In this document: piece after piece, positions 1-8,563 of the stretch
How positions within the stretch are numbered: position 1 is the first letter of the stretch
Layout: every line of letters starts with the position of its first letter
Origin: Paenibacillus sp. 19GGS1-52
GTDB lineage: Bacteria; Bacillota; Bacilli; Paenibacillales; Paenibacillaceae
Reading direction: 5' to 3'
Length of the DNA: 64,000 nt
Assembly (NCBI RefSeq): GCF_022369515.1
Contig: NZ_CP059724.1
Location: 4,898,001 to 4,962,000 of the forward strand
Made by a program: the position numbers and the translations under genes
Notes under the pieces: model-generated
Told to the model about the DNA's origin: nothing
The model's input: only the letters and a program-made list of their open reading frames with translations
Databases searched by the model: none

Positions 1-953
1 CCCAGCTGCGTATATACGGAAGCTGAATAGAAATCAACATTCGGCTTCAGACCTTTTTGCCCAGTGATCATTTCTTCAATCTTCACGGACATATCATAGA
101 GCGTAGTATCATTCTTCATTGTGCCAAGCTCCAGCGACATCTTCATCAGATGTTTCGCACGCGGATCGCCATTCTTATATACACGGTGACCAAAACCCAT
201 GATCTTCTCACGGCGCTCCAGCTTCGCACGGACATAAGGCTCAACGGCTTCCAGACTTCCGATTTCCTCGAGCATCTTCATTACAGCCTCATTGGCACCA
301 CCGTGCAACGGACCTTTGAGTGCGCCTATCGCCGAGGTAACACCAGAATAGATATCAGATAATGTAGCAACCGTAACCCGTCCGGCAAAGGTAGATGCGT
401 TCAATTCGTGGTCGGCATGCAGCACGAGTGCAGTATCAAGTGCCTTCACGGACACGAGATCAGGCTGCTTTCCCCATAACATGTAGAGGAAATTTTCGGC
501 AATGGAAGCGCTCTCCTTTGGAGCCACCGGCTCCAAGCCTTTGCGAATACGGGCCAACGCCGCTACAATCGTCGGAATTTGGGCCTGCAGTTTCACTGCT
601 TTGACTTCATTAGCCGCACGGCTCATATCTTCTGCCTCTGCATCATAAAGAGCAAGACTTGATACAGCAGACCGCAATGCGGCCATCGTATTGGCTTCTT
701 TCGGATACAATTTCATTTGGGCAATCAGTTGCTCCGGAATGGGAGCGAACTTGTTGAGATCACGCTGTAACGCTTGTAGCTCAGGCGCTGTCGGCAGCTT
801 GCCGAACCAAAGCAAATAAGCGGTTTCTTCGAAAGTGGCATTCTCCGCGAGATCATCGATATCAAAACCGCGGTAAGTTAGCACACCGTCAACAATAGAG
901 CTGATGGAAGAAGTTGTTGCAACAATACCTTCAAGGCCTTTGGTTGCTGTCAT
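1..953 (-). CDS. citZ: Citrate synthase, 3' end outside window
   Basis: Condenses acetyl-CoA with oxaloacetate to citrate at the entry to the TCA cycle, in the cytosol. About 317 residues are visible; the family is near 370, so roughly the last 50 residues lie left of the window. The reading frame is open to base 1. Seen in the translation: HADHELNAST (active-site His), GFGHRVYKNGDPRAK (second His), and near the edge KPNVDFYSA with the catalytic Asp. The ATG at 953-951 is preceded by AAGGAGAG at good spacing. A cre-like sequence lies upstream (1008-1021), as expected for a gene under carbon catabolite control. In B. subtilis citZ is likewise next to ytvI and is followed by icd and mdh. Confidence 0.95.
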   Translation of the reverse strand, partial: MTATKGLEGIVATTSSISSIVDGVLTYRGFDIDDLAENATFEETAYLLWFGKLPTAPELQALQRDLNKFAPIPEQLIAQMKLYPKEANTMAALRSAVSSLALYDAEAEDMSRAANEVKAVKLQAQIPTIVAALARIRKGLEPVAPKESASIAENFLYMLWGKQPDLVSVKALDTALVLHADHELNASTFAGRVTVATLSDIYSGVTSAIGALKGPLHGGANEAVMKMLEEIGSLEAVEPYVRAKLERREKIMGFGHRVYKNGDPRAKHLMKMSLELGTMKNDTTLYDMSVKIEEMITGQKGLKPNVDFYSASVYTQL

Positions 954-1007
954 AAGTAGATCTCTCCTTTGCACAAAAGAGTATTTAAAAGCCATTCCTT
1001 AAATTCA

Positions 1008-1021
1008 TGAAAACATTTACA
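1008..1021 (-). promoter_or_regulatory. cre-like CcpA site upstream of citZ
   Basis: TGAAAACATTTACA matches the cre consensus TGWAANCGNTNWCA at 13 of 14 positions (A for G at position 8). It lies about 55-68 bp upstream of the citZ start codon. CcpA repression of citZ is established in B. subtilis; binding here is inferred from sequence and position only. Confidence 0.55.
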
Positions 1022-1275
1022 ACTCTAAGTATTGCAAGTAATTGAATGAGCGACGATAAACCAAACCTACCAGGATGCAGCTTTACTTTCGGAATTAGAA
1101 GCTCTAATCATCATACCGGATTTTGACGGTTATGTGAACAACGTGGAAGCTTTGTAGCGCATCAAATGATTTTATCGGAGAGATAGAAAAAAAAATCCAT
1201 CCTTTTGTTTCATGATTGCGCTTTCAGTGTATAGAGGATGCTCCTATATTGCTTTTCCCTTGTTTCGTAGTCTTT

Positions 1276-1303
1276 AAATATGATCTATGAATATACATAA
1301 GAC
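1276..1303 (+). promoter_or_regulatory. Possible sigma E promoter of ytvI
   Basis: AAATATG at 1276-1282 and CATAAGAC at 1296-1303, 13 bp apart, loosely resemble the -35 (KMATATT) and -10 (CATACAHT) boxes of mother-cell sigma E. The match is partial and rests largely on ytvI being a sporulation gene. Confidence 0.25.
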
Positions 1304-1357
1304 GAGCTTTTATTCCTGTAAGTAAAATAGATTAATGGATCTGAGGAGGCAAGCAGC

Positions 1358-2473
1358 ATGGACCGATCGGTCTTAAAAAGGCTTCTGCGCGGCCTGTGGG
1401 TCGTGCTAGCCACCACTTCTTTACTGCTGGCGCTTTATGTACTTCTGCCGCTATTATACCCCTTGCTGCTCGCTTGGCTGCTTGCTTACATCATGCACCC
1501 ACTCGTGCTAATTCTTAAAGGCTTTAAGCTGCCATCCTGGCTAGCAGTGTCCTTATCGCTGCTGTTCTACATTGGCGGAACCGCACTGGTGCTGACCGCT
1601 CTGATTACCCGGCTTGTTAAAGAACTGATTGTGCTGCTCCAGACCTTTAATCTCCATACCGAACAATGGCGGGAGCTGCTGCTATCCTGGAGTCGGAATG
1701 CCAGCATTCAGAATATTATTAACCAAATCAATCAGTTCTACCACGATAATCCCGGTTATCATTCCACAATTGACAGCAATATCAGCAGAACTACAGAAAC
1801 AGTGGGTTATGCCGTAACCCAGCTGGTTACCGGATTCTTCAATGTGATTCTAAAGCTGATCTCGGCGCTGCCCAGCATGGGCACCATTCTGATTGTGGTC
1901 GTGCTGGCTGCATTCTTCCTCAGTACGGGCTGGGAGCGGCATAACGACAGATGGACGGGCTTGCTGCCCACTCCACTCCTGAAGCCGGTGTCGGCTATCT
2001 GGAGGGATCTGCGCAAAGCACTCGTCGGCTATCTCAGGGCACAAGTAATCCTCATTTCCATCACAGCGGTAATCGTCAGTATAGGTCTGCTGCTGCTCGG
2101 TGTAAATTCCGCATTAGCCCTCGGGCTGATGATCGGCTTTGTCGATTTGCTGCCTTATCTCGGTGTAGGCATCGTAATGCTGCCCTGGGCACTCTATTCT
2201 TACATGACTAGCAATCTGGGATTAGGTATAGGATTGTCGGTACTGTACGCAGTTATTCTCGTCACCCGGCAGGTGCTAGAGCCAAAAGTGCTCGCCAGCA
2301 GCATTGGACTGGACCCGCTCGCCATGCTGATCGGAATGTTCGCCGGGCTGCAGCTATTCGGCATGTTGGGTCTGATTCTTGGCCCCGTTTGTCTCGTGAT
2401 TCTTAATGCATTTAACCGCGCGGGCGTATTCAGGGCCTTGCACAGCTATATCGTCAGCGGCAGATTGCACTGA
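1358..2473 (+). CDS. ytvI: YtvI-type sporulation membrane protein, AI-2E transporter family
   Basis: Polytopic membrane protein of 371 residues in the AI-2E/YtvI permease family; the TIGR sporulation subfamily YtvI has this length. About eight hydrophobic segments are visible: a pair in the first 60 residues, one near 65-85, a long soluble stretch around 95-160, then a dense membrane half from 165 to 365. The C-terminal half shows the family signature LGVNSALALGLMIGFVDLLPYLGVG. The ATG follows GGAGG closely. Position beside citZ and fxsA is conserved in Bacillus. The transported substrate is unknown; the sporulation role is from family knowledge. Confidence 0.85.
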   Translation: MDRSVLKRLLRGLWVVLATTSLLLALYVLLPLLYPLLLAWLLAYIMHPLVLILKGFKLPSWLAVSLSLLFYIGGTALVLTALITRLVKELIVLLQTFNLHTEQWRELLLSWSRNASIQNIINQINQFYHDNPGYHSTIDSNISRTTETVGYAVTQLVTGFFNVILKLISALPSMGTILIVVVLAAFFLSTGWERHNDRWTGLLPTPLLKPVSAIWRDLRKALVGYLRAQVILISITAVIVSIGLLLLGVNSALALGLMIGFVDLLPYLGVGIVMLPWALYSYMTSNLGLGIGLSVLYAVILVTRQVLEPKVLASSIGLDPLAMLIGMFAGLQLFGMLGLILGPVCLVILNAFNRAGVFRALHSYIVSGRLH

Positions 2474-2580
2474 AGCAAGATGAAACGGCTTCGCCGTCCT
2501 TTATATGGACAGCACCCGTTTCTTCGAGAAATATACGGATAAATTATTGCGTGAAACCTATAAATTCTTATATTTATATA

Positions 2581-2631
2581 AAAAAACAGAGCAGTTCCCG
2601 TCTCTTGGCGACAGGCTCCGCTCTGTTTTTT
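2581..2631. terminator. Bidirectional terminator between ytvI and fxsA
   Basis: AAAAACAGAGC (2582-2592) pairs with GCTCTGTTTTT (2620-2630) around a 27-nt loop, with A and T tracts outside the stem. It can end both the plus-strand ytvI and the minus-strand fxsA transcripts. Confidence 0.7.
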
Positions 2632-2667
2632 GCTTTATGGCAGGACCCTTACTTAAAGGCCCCACTT

Positions 2668-3066
2668 TTACCGCCGGTAAAAGGTGAATGTGCCATTTTT
2701 CATTTTTTTCTCGATCCATTTTAAAAGAAATCCACGGTACACTGGCCGCGTCAACGGAAACACCAGGGTAAATCCGATAATATCGGTGACGAATCCGGGC
2801 AGAATCAGCAATAAGCCGCCGAAAAACACGCATAACCCATCCAGCATCATCCGGCCAGGAACCCGGCCCTCCTGCATATGCGTTTTACTATCCTGCAGCA
2901 CCTTCTTGCCCTCGAAACGCATCATCAAAAAGCCGATAATGGAGGTGCCTATCACCAGCAGCAACGTTTTGGGTGCTCCTAGATAACCTGCTACATATAT
3001 AAACCCTAATAATTCCACGGCCGGGACGATAAACAATGCTGCCCAAAGCCACTTGCTTCTAATCAT
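2668..3066 (-). CDS. fxsA: FxsA family membrane protein
   Basis: 132-residue membrane protein of the FxsA family (cytoplasmic membrane protein; overproduction of E. coli FxsA relieves phage T7 exclusion by the F plasmid, but its normal role is unknown). Three to four hydrophobic segments are visible: residues 5-30, 33-50 and 75-100, with the conserved EGKKVL and PGFVTDIIG motifs, and a basic C-terminus. Its start is 2 bp from the stop of the upstream thioesterase gene, so the two are probably cotranscribed. The neighbourhood (citZ, ytvI) matches Bacillus. Confidence 0.85.
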   Translation of the reverse strand: MIRSKWLWAALFIVPAVELLGFIYVAGYLGAPKTLLLVIGTSIIGFLMMRFEGKKVLQDSKTHMQEGRVPGRMMLDGLCVFFGGLLLILPGFVTDIIGFTLVFPLTRPVYRGFLLKWIEKKMKNGTFTFYRR

Positions 3067-3068
3067 AC

Positions 3069-3599
3069 TTAACTCCCTTCTTGCCGCAGCACTCCTGTTA
3101 TTGCCTGAAACAGTTCCGGTAGAGCTCTATCCAGCCTAGTCGGTCTCCAATCCTTATTCAACCAGACATGGCTTGTAGAACCGGTGACAAGCAGCTTTCC
3201 CGAAGGATGAAGCGGATTAGGCAGGCTTTCCTGCTCTTCAGTGTTCGAAAAGCTTTCAGTCCCGCCATACTCCTCCTCCGAAAGCAGCCGTACTTCATAC
3301 TCGTATACAACTCTCAGCGCGGTAAACGTAGTCAACCGCGCATAAATGGCGATACGATCATCATATCTCGCCGGACTTTTAAATTGCAAATCTGCAGCGG
3401 TAACGGGAAGCAGTATTCCCTTGCTCTCCAGCCCACGGTAGGTGAAGCCCAACTGGCGAAACATCTCCGTACGGCCGCATTCAAACCAGTTTAAATAGTT
3501 AGCATGATAGACCACACCCATTTGATCACTTTCCTGATAACGGACGCGAAAAGTACTCGCATACCAACGACTGGGCAGGCCTAGATCACGTGATTCCAT
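3069..3599 (-). CDS. 4HBT hotdog-fold acyl-CoA thioesterase
   Basis: Probable cytosolic acyl-CoA thioesterase of the 4-hydroxybenzoyl-CoA/YbgC group. Residues 18-40 carry the signature YQESDQMGVVYHANYLNWFE, where the Asp before MGVVYH is the catalytic acid. The protein is 176 residues, about 30-40 longer than typical members; the extra length is a Glu/Ser-rich loop near residues 108-135, between two core strands. The ATG is preceded by AAAGGAG. It directly precedes fxsA with a 2-bp gap. The natural acyl substrate cannot be told from the sequence. Confidence 0.8.
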   Translation of the reverse strand: MESRDLGLPSRWYASTFRVRYQESDQMGVVYHANYLNWFECGRTEMFRQLGFTYRGLESKGILLPVTAADLQFKSPARYDDRIAIYARLTTFTALRVVYEYEVRLLSEEEYGGTESFSNTEEQESLPNPLHPSGKLLVTGSTSHVWLNKDWRPTRLDRALPELFQAITGVLRQEGS

Positions 3600-3640
3600 A
3601 AGAACAATGCTCCTTTCTACTTGTTAGCAGTGAAAAGGCT

Positions 3641-4816
3641 CTAGACGCCAATTCCTTTTGAAGCTACAGGAAGCTTGCGTTGGGAGCTTCTGGCCACATA
3701 CAGCAGCAAAGCCGCTCCTGCGATTGCACTCAACATACAGGACAGATTCATGGCCCCTACGCCCCCTTGTTTAAACAAGAAACCGTTCAGTAAATTCCCG
3801 ACAATCCCTGCGAAGCCGGAGAAAACCATATTGAATATGCTTTGGCCCGTTGCCTGCATCTCGGAGGAAGTGATCTGGGAGACGTATTCGACCGCTGCAA
3901 TATAAAAGAATCCGAAGGATAACCCGTGCAACACCTGCACCCCAATCATCACTGACGGATACGGGAAGGCAACCTGAATTCCCCAGCGCAGGACATAGAT
4001 GATTGCTCCGAGCAGCAATGTACGTTCTCTGCCCAGCTTTTTGATGACCTTAGAGGCGTAAAGCATGGAGGGTACGTTAGTCACGGATGCAATGAACAGC
4101 GCTATGCCGGCATAACGGGTAGAACCCCCCACAGACTGAAAAGCGAGTACAAAATACGTACCGAAGGCCGTCATCGTCTGATTTACAAGAAAGCTCCCAC
4201 CCAAAAAGGCCAGAAAGATCCGATTACCCAGCAGTTGTTTCACACCTTGGCTGAGGGACTGGCTCATCATATGATTTTCTTCCGCCTGCTTAGGCAATGT
4301 CATAGCTATGACTACCGCCAGCAGATTGAAAAAGAGAAAAGGTATCCAAATCGATGAGACAGAGAAAGTCGATACGTACAAGCCACCCCCAAAGGACCCT
4401 ACAGCCGCTCCAATGCTGAGCATAAGCCGAATGCTGCCATAAGTCGAACCTGCCTTCTTCGCTGCCGCTATGGCGTAAGAATCAGCGATAGGGGCCTGTG
4501 TTGACGAGAAGATCGTTGAGATCGTGAAGACCAGCAGCAGCACCAGGAAATATTCAGAGCGATAAAAGACAGCCAGCAGTGCTGGCACAGCCACACTTAG
4601 GATAAGCACCAAGCGAGTCTGATTATACCGATCGGAGATAATGCCCCACATTGGCTGGATACATAAAGCAATCAGCGTCCCTGTGGCCATCAGTATGCCG
4701 ACCTGTCCAGCGTCGAGCCCATTGTTGACTAGCAACAGTGTTAGATAAGAGCCAAATGAGCCGCCTGCCAGTCCTAAAAAGAGATAAAAGCCGCGCAGCT
4801 TCACTATTTTTTCCAT
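3641..4816 (-). CDS. MFS transporter
   Basis: 391-residue major facilitator superfamily transporter with about twelve hydrophobic segments. It resembles the MFS_1-like group that includes the HcaT and nucleoside/LacY-type symporters: the cytoplasmic loop 2-3 motif appears as GIISDRYNQTR near residues 58-68. The C-terminus is short and basic. The RBS (GGAGAGG) is about 13 bp from the ATG, somewhat long. It lies 41 bp upstream of the thioesterase gene on the same strand and could share its transcript. Substrate unknown; a drug or small-metabolite exporter is possible. Confidence 0.75.
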   Translation of the reverse strand: MEKIVKLRGFYLFLGLAGGSFGSYLTLLLVNNGLDAGQVGILMATGTLIALCIQPMWGIISDRYNQTRLVLILSVAVPALLAVFYRSEYFLVLLLVFTISTIFSSTQAPIADSYAIAAAKKAGSTYGSIRLMLSIGAAVGSFGGGLYVSTFSVSSIWIPFLFFNLLAVVIAMTLPKQAEENHMMSQSLSQGVKQLLGNRIFLAFLGGSFLVNQTMTAFGTYFVLAFQSVGGSTRYAGIALFIASVTNVPSMLYASKVIKKLGRERTLLLGAIIYVLRWGIQVAFPYPSVMIGVQVLHGLSFGFFYIAAVEYVSQITSSEMQATGQSIFNMVFSGFAGIVGNLLNGFLFKQGGVGAMNLSCMLSAIAGAALLLYVARSSQRKLPVASKGIGV

Positions 4817-4917
4817 TTATACTAAAATTCCTCTCCATGCCTTTTTTTACAGAATACCCATACAGCTCATCCCTTTATCGCATTAAATACAACAGAAACA
4901 ATAAAGGCGGTGAACTG

Positions 4918-5670
4918 ATGAATTTAAACAATACTATTAAGTTACATCAACCATGCGTTACTGACAAATCTAATACAGGAAAAGCAAAGAGTTCCGGCTT
5001 CGGCTGGTCATCCGGGAACTGGAGTGGTTACGCAATCACCGGTAAAAAAGGAGCATTTCAGCGTATTTCCGGCGAGTGGCGTGTCCCTTATGTAAGACCC
5101 ACCTCCAAATCAACCTATTCCTCTGCATGGATCGGGATCGACGGCTTTAAGAACAGCAGCCTAATTCAGACGGGAACAGGCCATGAATACGTAAATGGCA
5201 ATGCCCGTTATTATGCCTGGTGGGAAATTCTACCTGCTGCTGAGACGGTTATTCGGCAAACCGTTTGTCCGGGAGATCTGATGCGGGCGTCGATCGTTAA
5301 GGTTAGCCGCTGCAAATGGTCAATTACAATCAGCAATCTAAGCCGGAAATGGACCTTCCGGACGCTGCAGAGTTACAGCGGACCCCAAGCCTCCGCTGAA
5401 TGGATCATGGAAGCACCACAGATTGATGGCAGCATTGCCAAACTCGCCCGTGTGTCGCCGACCTACTTTAACCGCTGTCGGATTAACGGCAGGAGTCCAA
5501 AGCTTACACCCTCTAAGGGAGGTATTATGATTCAGAATTATGTTACGCTTGCTGTACCCTCTTATCCCAATGCTAACGGTGACGCGTTTGTGGTCAAGCG
5601 GTTATACTCTAAAATGCCACCTCTTGTATATTCTAGAAGCCCCATTCTGATTTCTCCTAACCACAAGTAA
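4918..5670 (+). CDS. G1 family (eqolisin-like) glutamic peptidase
   Basis: 250-residue protein resembling the G1 glutamic peptidases, first known from fungi as acid proteases. The catalytic pair is visible: Gln84 in SLIQTGTGHEY and Glu165 in AEWIMEAP, with the flanking WIGIDGF, RYYAWWEILP and SGNWSGYAI motifs typical of the family. The start chosen is the ATG at 4918, which follows AAAGGCGGTGA; longer upstream versions run into the divergent MFS gene. There is no signal peptide or propeptide, unlike fungal members, so it may act inside the cell or leave by another route. Transcribed alone; a terminator follows. Confidence 0.8.
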   Translation: MNLNNTIKLHQPCVTDKSNTGKAKSSGFGWSSGNWSGYAITGKKGAFQRISGEWRVPYVRPTSKSTYSSAWIGIDGFKNSSLIQTGTGHEYVNGNARYYAWWEILPAAETVIRQTVCPGDLMRASIVKVSRCKWSITISNLSRKWTFRTLQSYSGPQASAEWIMEAPQIDGSIAKLARVSPTYFNRCRINGRSPKLTPSKGGIMIQNYVTLAVPSYPNANGDAFVVKRLYSKMPPLVYSRSPILISPNHK

Positions 5671-5731
5671 TAACTTTCATTACAATAGCATATATGGATT
5701 TGTCAAAACGTTCAATCTTGATTTATCCATC

Positions 5732-5765
5732 AAAAAAAGCAATGGCAGATTACACCATTGCTTTT
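5732..5765. terminator. Bidirectional terminator between G1 peptidase and pyk
   Basis: Perfect 11-bp stem AAAAGCAATGG / CCATTGCTTTT with a 9-nt loop and A/T tracts on both sides, placed between converging genes. Confidence 0.85.
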
Positions 5766-5810
5766 GGTCATGAATAAAAAATTCTATCATGTCATTCTTG
5801 AAAGCCTTTA

Positions 5811-7229
5811 TTATGAGATAGTCTCAACTTTAATCAGGTTAGTCGAACCGGAACGGCCCAGTGGGATACCTGCAGTAATAATAACTAGATCTCCAGTAGT
5901 AACCAATCCGGAATCTTTACCGCCTTTAATTGCTGTTTCCAGCAATTCGTCTGTCGAAGAAGCTTCTAAACCGAATACTGGAGTTACGCCCCATACCAGC
6001 GCCAATTGACGCATAGTTCTTTCCTGAGTTGTTACTGCAATGATTTGGGCTTTAGGACGGTATTTGGAAACAACACGTGCAGTGTGACCCGTAACAGTCG
6101 AAGAAATAATCGCTTTAGCATTCAAATCCAGAGCGGAAATGGCAACGGATTGGCTGATTGCTTCAGTAACAGTAGTCTCTTGTGCGATTTGTTGCTTCAT
6201 GAAGATTTCACGGTGGTTCAGTGCAGATTCAGCCTTCTCAGCAATGCGGGACATTGTCAGTACGGATTCAACTGGATATTTACCGGCAGCCGTTTCACCA
6301 GAAAGCATGATTGCATCTGTTCCGTCAAAAATAGCGTTAGCTACGTCACTCGCTTCAGCGCGGGTAGGACGCGGGTTGCGCTGCATGGAATCTAGCATTT
6401 GTGTAGCAGTGATAACCGGTTTGCCGGCGATATTACATTTTTCAATCATCATTTTTTGAGCCAATGGCACATCTTCAGCCGGGATTTCCACACCAAGGTC
6501 GCCACGTGCAACCATCATGCCATCGGAAACCGCCAAAATTTCATCAAGGTTATCAACACCTTGTTGGTTTTCGATTTTGGAAATGATTTGAATGTGGGAT
6601 GCATTGTGTTTCTCCAGCAACTCACGAATTTCCAGAACGTCGCTAGCTTTACGAACGAAGGAAGCGGCGATAAAATCGATGTCCTGTTCGATCCCGAAAA
6701 TGATATCGTTGGTGTCTTTTTCCGTAATGCCCGGTAAGGAGATGTGTACTCCTGGTACGTTAACGCCTTTCTTGCTCTTGATCGTACCGCCGTTAACAAT
6801 GCGTGTCTTGATTTCTGTACCCTGAATGTCGACAACTGTCAGACCAATAAGGCCGTCATCGATAAGGATAGTTGAACCCACTTGAACATCATTAGGAAGA
6901 TTGCTGTAAGTGATCGAAATACGGTTTGCATCACCAAGGATTTCTTCCGTAGTCAATGTCAAATACTCATCCTGAACCAGTTCAATCGGTTCCACTTCCA
7001 GCTTGCCAGTACGAATCTCAGGTCCTTTCGTATCGAGCAGGATTGCAACAGTTTTGTTCAATTCCTTCGATGCTTGACGGATCGTTGTGATCCGGGCACC
7101 ATGCTCTTCGAAATCGCCGTGGGAGAAGTTCAGACGGGCTACATTCATACCGGCCAAAATCAATTTTTTGATATTCTCCAACGATTCACTAGCAGGACCA
7201 ATCGTACATACAATTTTACTTTTCCGCAT
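5811..7229 (-). CDS. pyk: Pyruvate kinase
   Basis: Transfers phosphate from phosphoenolpyruvate to ADP in the last step of glycolysis. 472 residues with the N-terminal MRKSKIVCTIGPAS, DTKGPEIRTG, the active-site region ISKIENQQGVDN (catalytic Lys in ISKIEN), ARGDLGVEIP and the MLDSM and LSGETAAGKYP motifs, then a C-terminal allosteric domain ending GSTNLIKV. It lacks the extra PEP-utiliser-like domain that makes B. subtilis Pyk about 585 residues. The ATG follows GGAGG. In B. subtilis pfkA precedes pyk; here the 331 bp upstream contain no gene. Confidence 0.97.
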   Translation of the reverse strand: MRKSKIVCTIGPASESLENIKKLILAGMNVARLNFSHGDFEEHGARITTIRQASKELNKTVAILLDTKGPEIRTGKLEVEPIELVQDEYLTLTTEEILGDANRISITYSNLPNDVQVGSTILIDDGLIGLTVVDIQGTEIKTRIVNGGTIKSKKGVNVPGVHISLPGITEKDTNDIIFGIEQDIDFIAASFVRKASDVLEIRELLEKHNASHIQIISKIENQQGVDNLDEILAVSDGMMVARGDLGVEIPAEDVPLAQKMMIEKCNIAGKPVITATQMLDSMQRNPRPTRAEASDVANAIFDGTDAIMLSGETAAGKYPVESVLTMSRIAEKAESALNHREIFMKQQIAQETTVTEAISQSVAISALDLNAKAIISSTVTGHTARVVSKYRPKAQIIAVTTQERTMRQLALVWGVTPVFGLEASSTDELLETAIKGGKDSGLVTTGDLVIITAGIPLGRSGSTNLIKVETIS

Positions 7230-7560
7230 TAGGTTTTCCTCCGTTTTTTCGTTCTCTCTGTCTCACTTTTTCCAACTACAAAATCTACTATAAGGCTTAA
7301 TGATTAAATAGGAACTTTATCACATACACCTTTATCTACACCCCTATGAATATTACTGCAACTTGGACACAAAATCAATGTTATAGCGACTTTTCACTCT
7401 AATTTCAAGTCGAATTTTGTGCCTGCACGTTCACAATAAAAATAACCCCGGTAGCTTATCGGGATTATTTTTATAGAAAAAAATGTATAATTAGCCCATT
7501 TTTGAAAATAGAGCTGAATGATATTGCTATATGTGTTAAAGTGCAAATGAATCGGCCTAT
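7230..7560. other. Intergenic region upstream of pyk; no pfkA
   Basis: 331 bp between accA and pyk. It contains the accA terminator (7437-7472) and presumably the pyk promoter, though no convincing -35/-10 pair was found. No coding remnant of pfkA was seen in any frame. Confidence 0.6.
7437..7472 (-). terminator. Terminator of accDA
   Basis: Hairpin with CCC(C)GG and its complement around TAGCTTATC, flanked by AAAAATAA and TTATTTTT. Placed 90 bp past the accA stop, so accDA and pyk are separate transcripts. Confidence 0.65.
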
Positions 7561-8562
7561 TTACTCTTCGCTTACAGCCTCTTCTTCAGGAAGCGTTAGC
7601 TCCTGCTGGGTCTCGGCAAACTCACCAATTTTACGGAATTTACGGTAGCGATCTTCTTTAAGCTCCGCAGAATCCAAAGTGGACAGTTCCTGCAAATGAC
7701 GCCATAGAACATCCTTGATATTCGCTGCTGTAGTCTCGTAATCCCGGTGTGCACCGCCCTTAGGCTCCGGAACGATCTCCTCGATCACTTCCATACCCAG
7801 CAAATCATCAGCAGTAATCTTCATAGCTTCTGCTGCCTGATCTGCCTTTGAGGCATCTTTCCACAAAATAGACGCGGCTCCATTAGGGGAAATTGCCGAA
7901 TAAATCGCATGCTCAAGCATCAGCACACGATTGCCGACAGCCAGTGCCAAGGCACCACCACTTCCGCCTTCTCCGATTACCACGCAGATGACTGGAACAC
8001 CAAGCTGGGACATCTCCCGCAAATTACGGGCGATCGCTTCAGATTGGCCTCTCTCCTCTGCTGTATTGCCAGGATAAGCACCCTTCGTATCGATAAAGGT
8101 TATAATCGGACGCCGGAACTTGTCCGCCTGCTGCATCAGACGAAGCGCCTTGCGGAAGCCCTCGGGATGCGCGCTGCCGAAGAAACGCAAAATATTCTCT
8201 TTAGTATCTTTACCGCGCTGCTGGCCGATCACTGTGACCGGAATGCCATTCAGCTTGCCGATGCCGCCTACAACTGCAAGATCATCGCCAAACAGGCGAT
8301 CTCCATGCAGTTCAATAAAATCAGTGAAGATCAGTCCTATAAGATCAAGGGATGTCGGGCGTCCCTGATGACGGGCCAAATGCATTTTCTGAGATGGAGA
8401 AATGTTAGAGTACAGTTCTTCTTCCAATATGCGGTAGCGCTCCTCCAGCCGGGCGACCTCATCGCTGAAATCAATCCCCTTCTCTTCTCCGAACTGTTTC
8501 AGCTCGGCGATCTTCTTGCGCATTTCAACCAGAGGCATTTCAAAAGGCAACTCTCCTGCCAA
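7561..8562 (-). CDS. accA: Acetyl-CoA carboxylase carboxyltransferase subunit alpha
   Basis: Alpha half of the carboxyltransferase that moves the carboxyl group from biotin to acetyl-CoA, making malonyl-CoA for fatty-acid synthesis. 333 residues, the normal size. Seen: the N-terminal helical region with ERYRILEEELY, ARHQGRPTSLDLIG, the crotonase-like core with FIDTKGAYPGNTAEERGQSEAIARNL and GEGGSGGALALAVGN, and ISPNGAASILWKD. The start is a TTG at 8562 with AAAGGGGG at good spacing; the gene begins 1 bp after accD ends, giving translational coupling with the partner subunit. Confidence 0.97.
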   Translation of the reverse strand: MAGELPFEMPLVEMRKKIAELKQFGEEKGIDFSDEVARLEERYRILEEELYSNISPSQKMHLARHQGRPTSLDLIGLIFTDFIELHGDRLFGDDLAVVGGIGKLNGIPVTVIGQQRGKDTKENILRFFGSAHPEGFRKALRLMQQADKFRRPIITFIDTKGAYPGNTAEERGQSEAIARNLREMSQLGVPVICVVIGEGGSGGALALAVGNRVLMLEHAIYSAISPNGAASILWKDASKADQAAEAMKITADDLLGMEVIEEIVPEPKGGAHRDYETTAANIKDVLWRHLQELSTLDSAELKEDRYRKFRKIGEFAETQQELTLPEEEAVSEE

Positions 8563-8563
8563 C

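Larger units (their letters stand above)
954..1357. other. Intergenic region between citZ and ytvI
   Basis: About 400 bp between two divergent genes. It holds the citZ leader with a cre-like site (1008-1021) and, near the other end, a weak sigma E-like promoter for ytvI (1276-1303). No credible small gene or structured RNA was recognised in the middle. Confidence 0.6.

Noticed and set aside
57..362. Plus-strand open frame of 101 aa at the left edge
   Set aside because: It lies opposite citrate synthase, whose frame on the minus strand has all catalytic motifs. The plus-strand frame has no RBS or family look.
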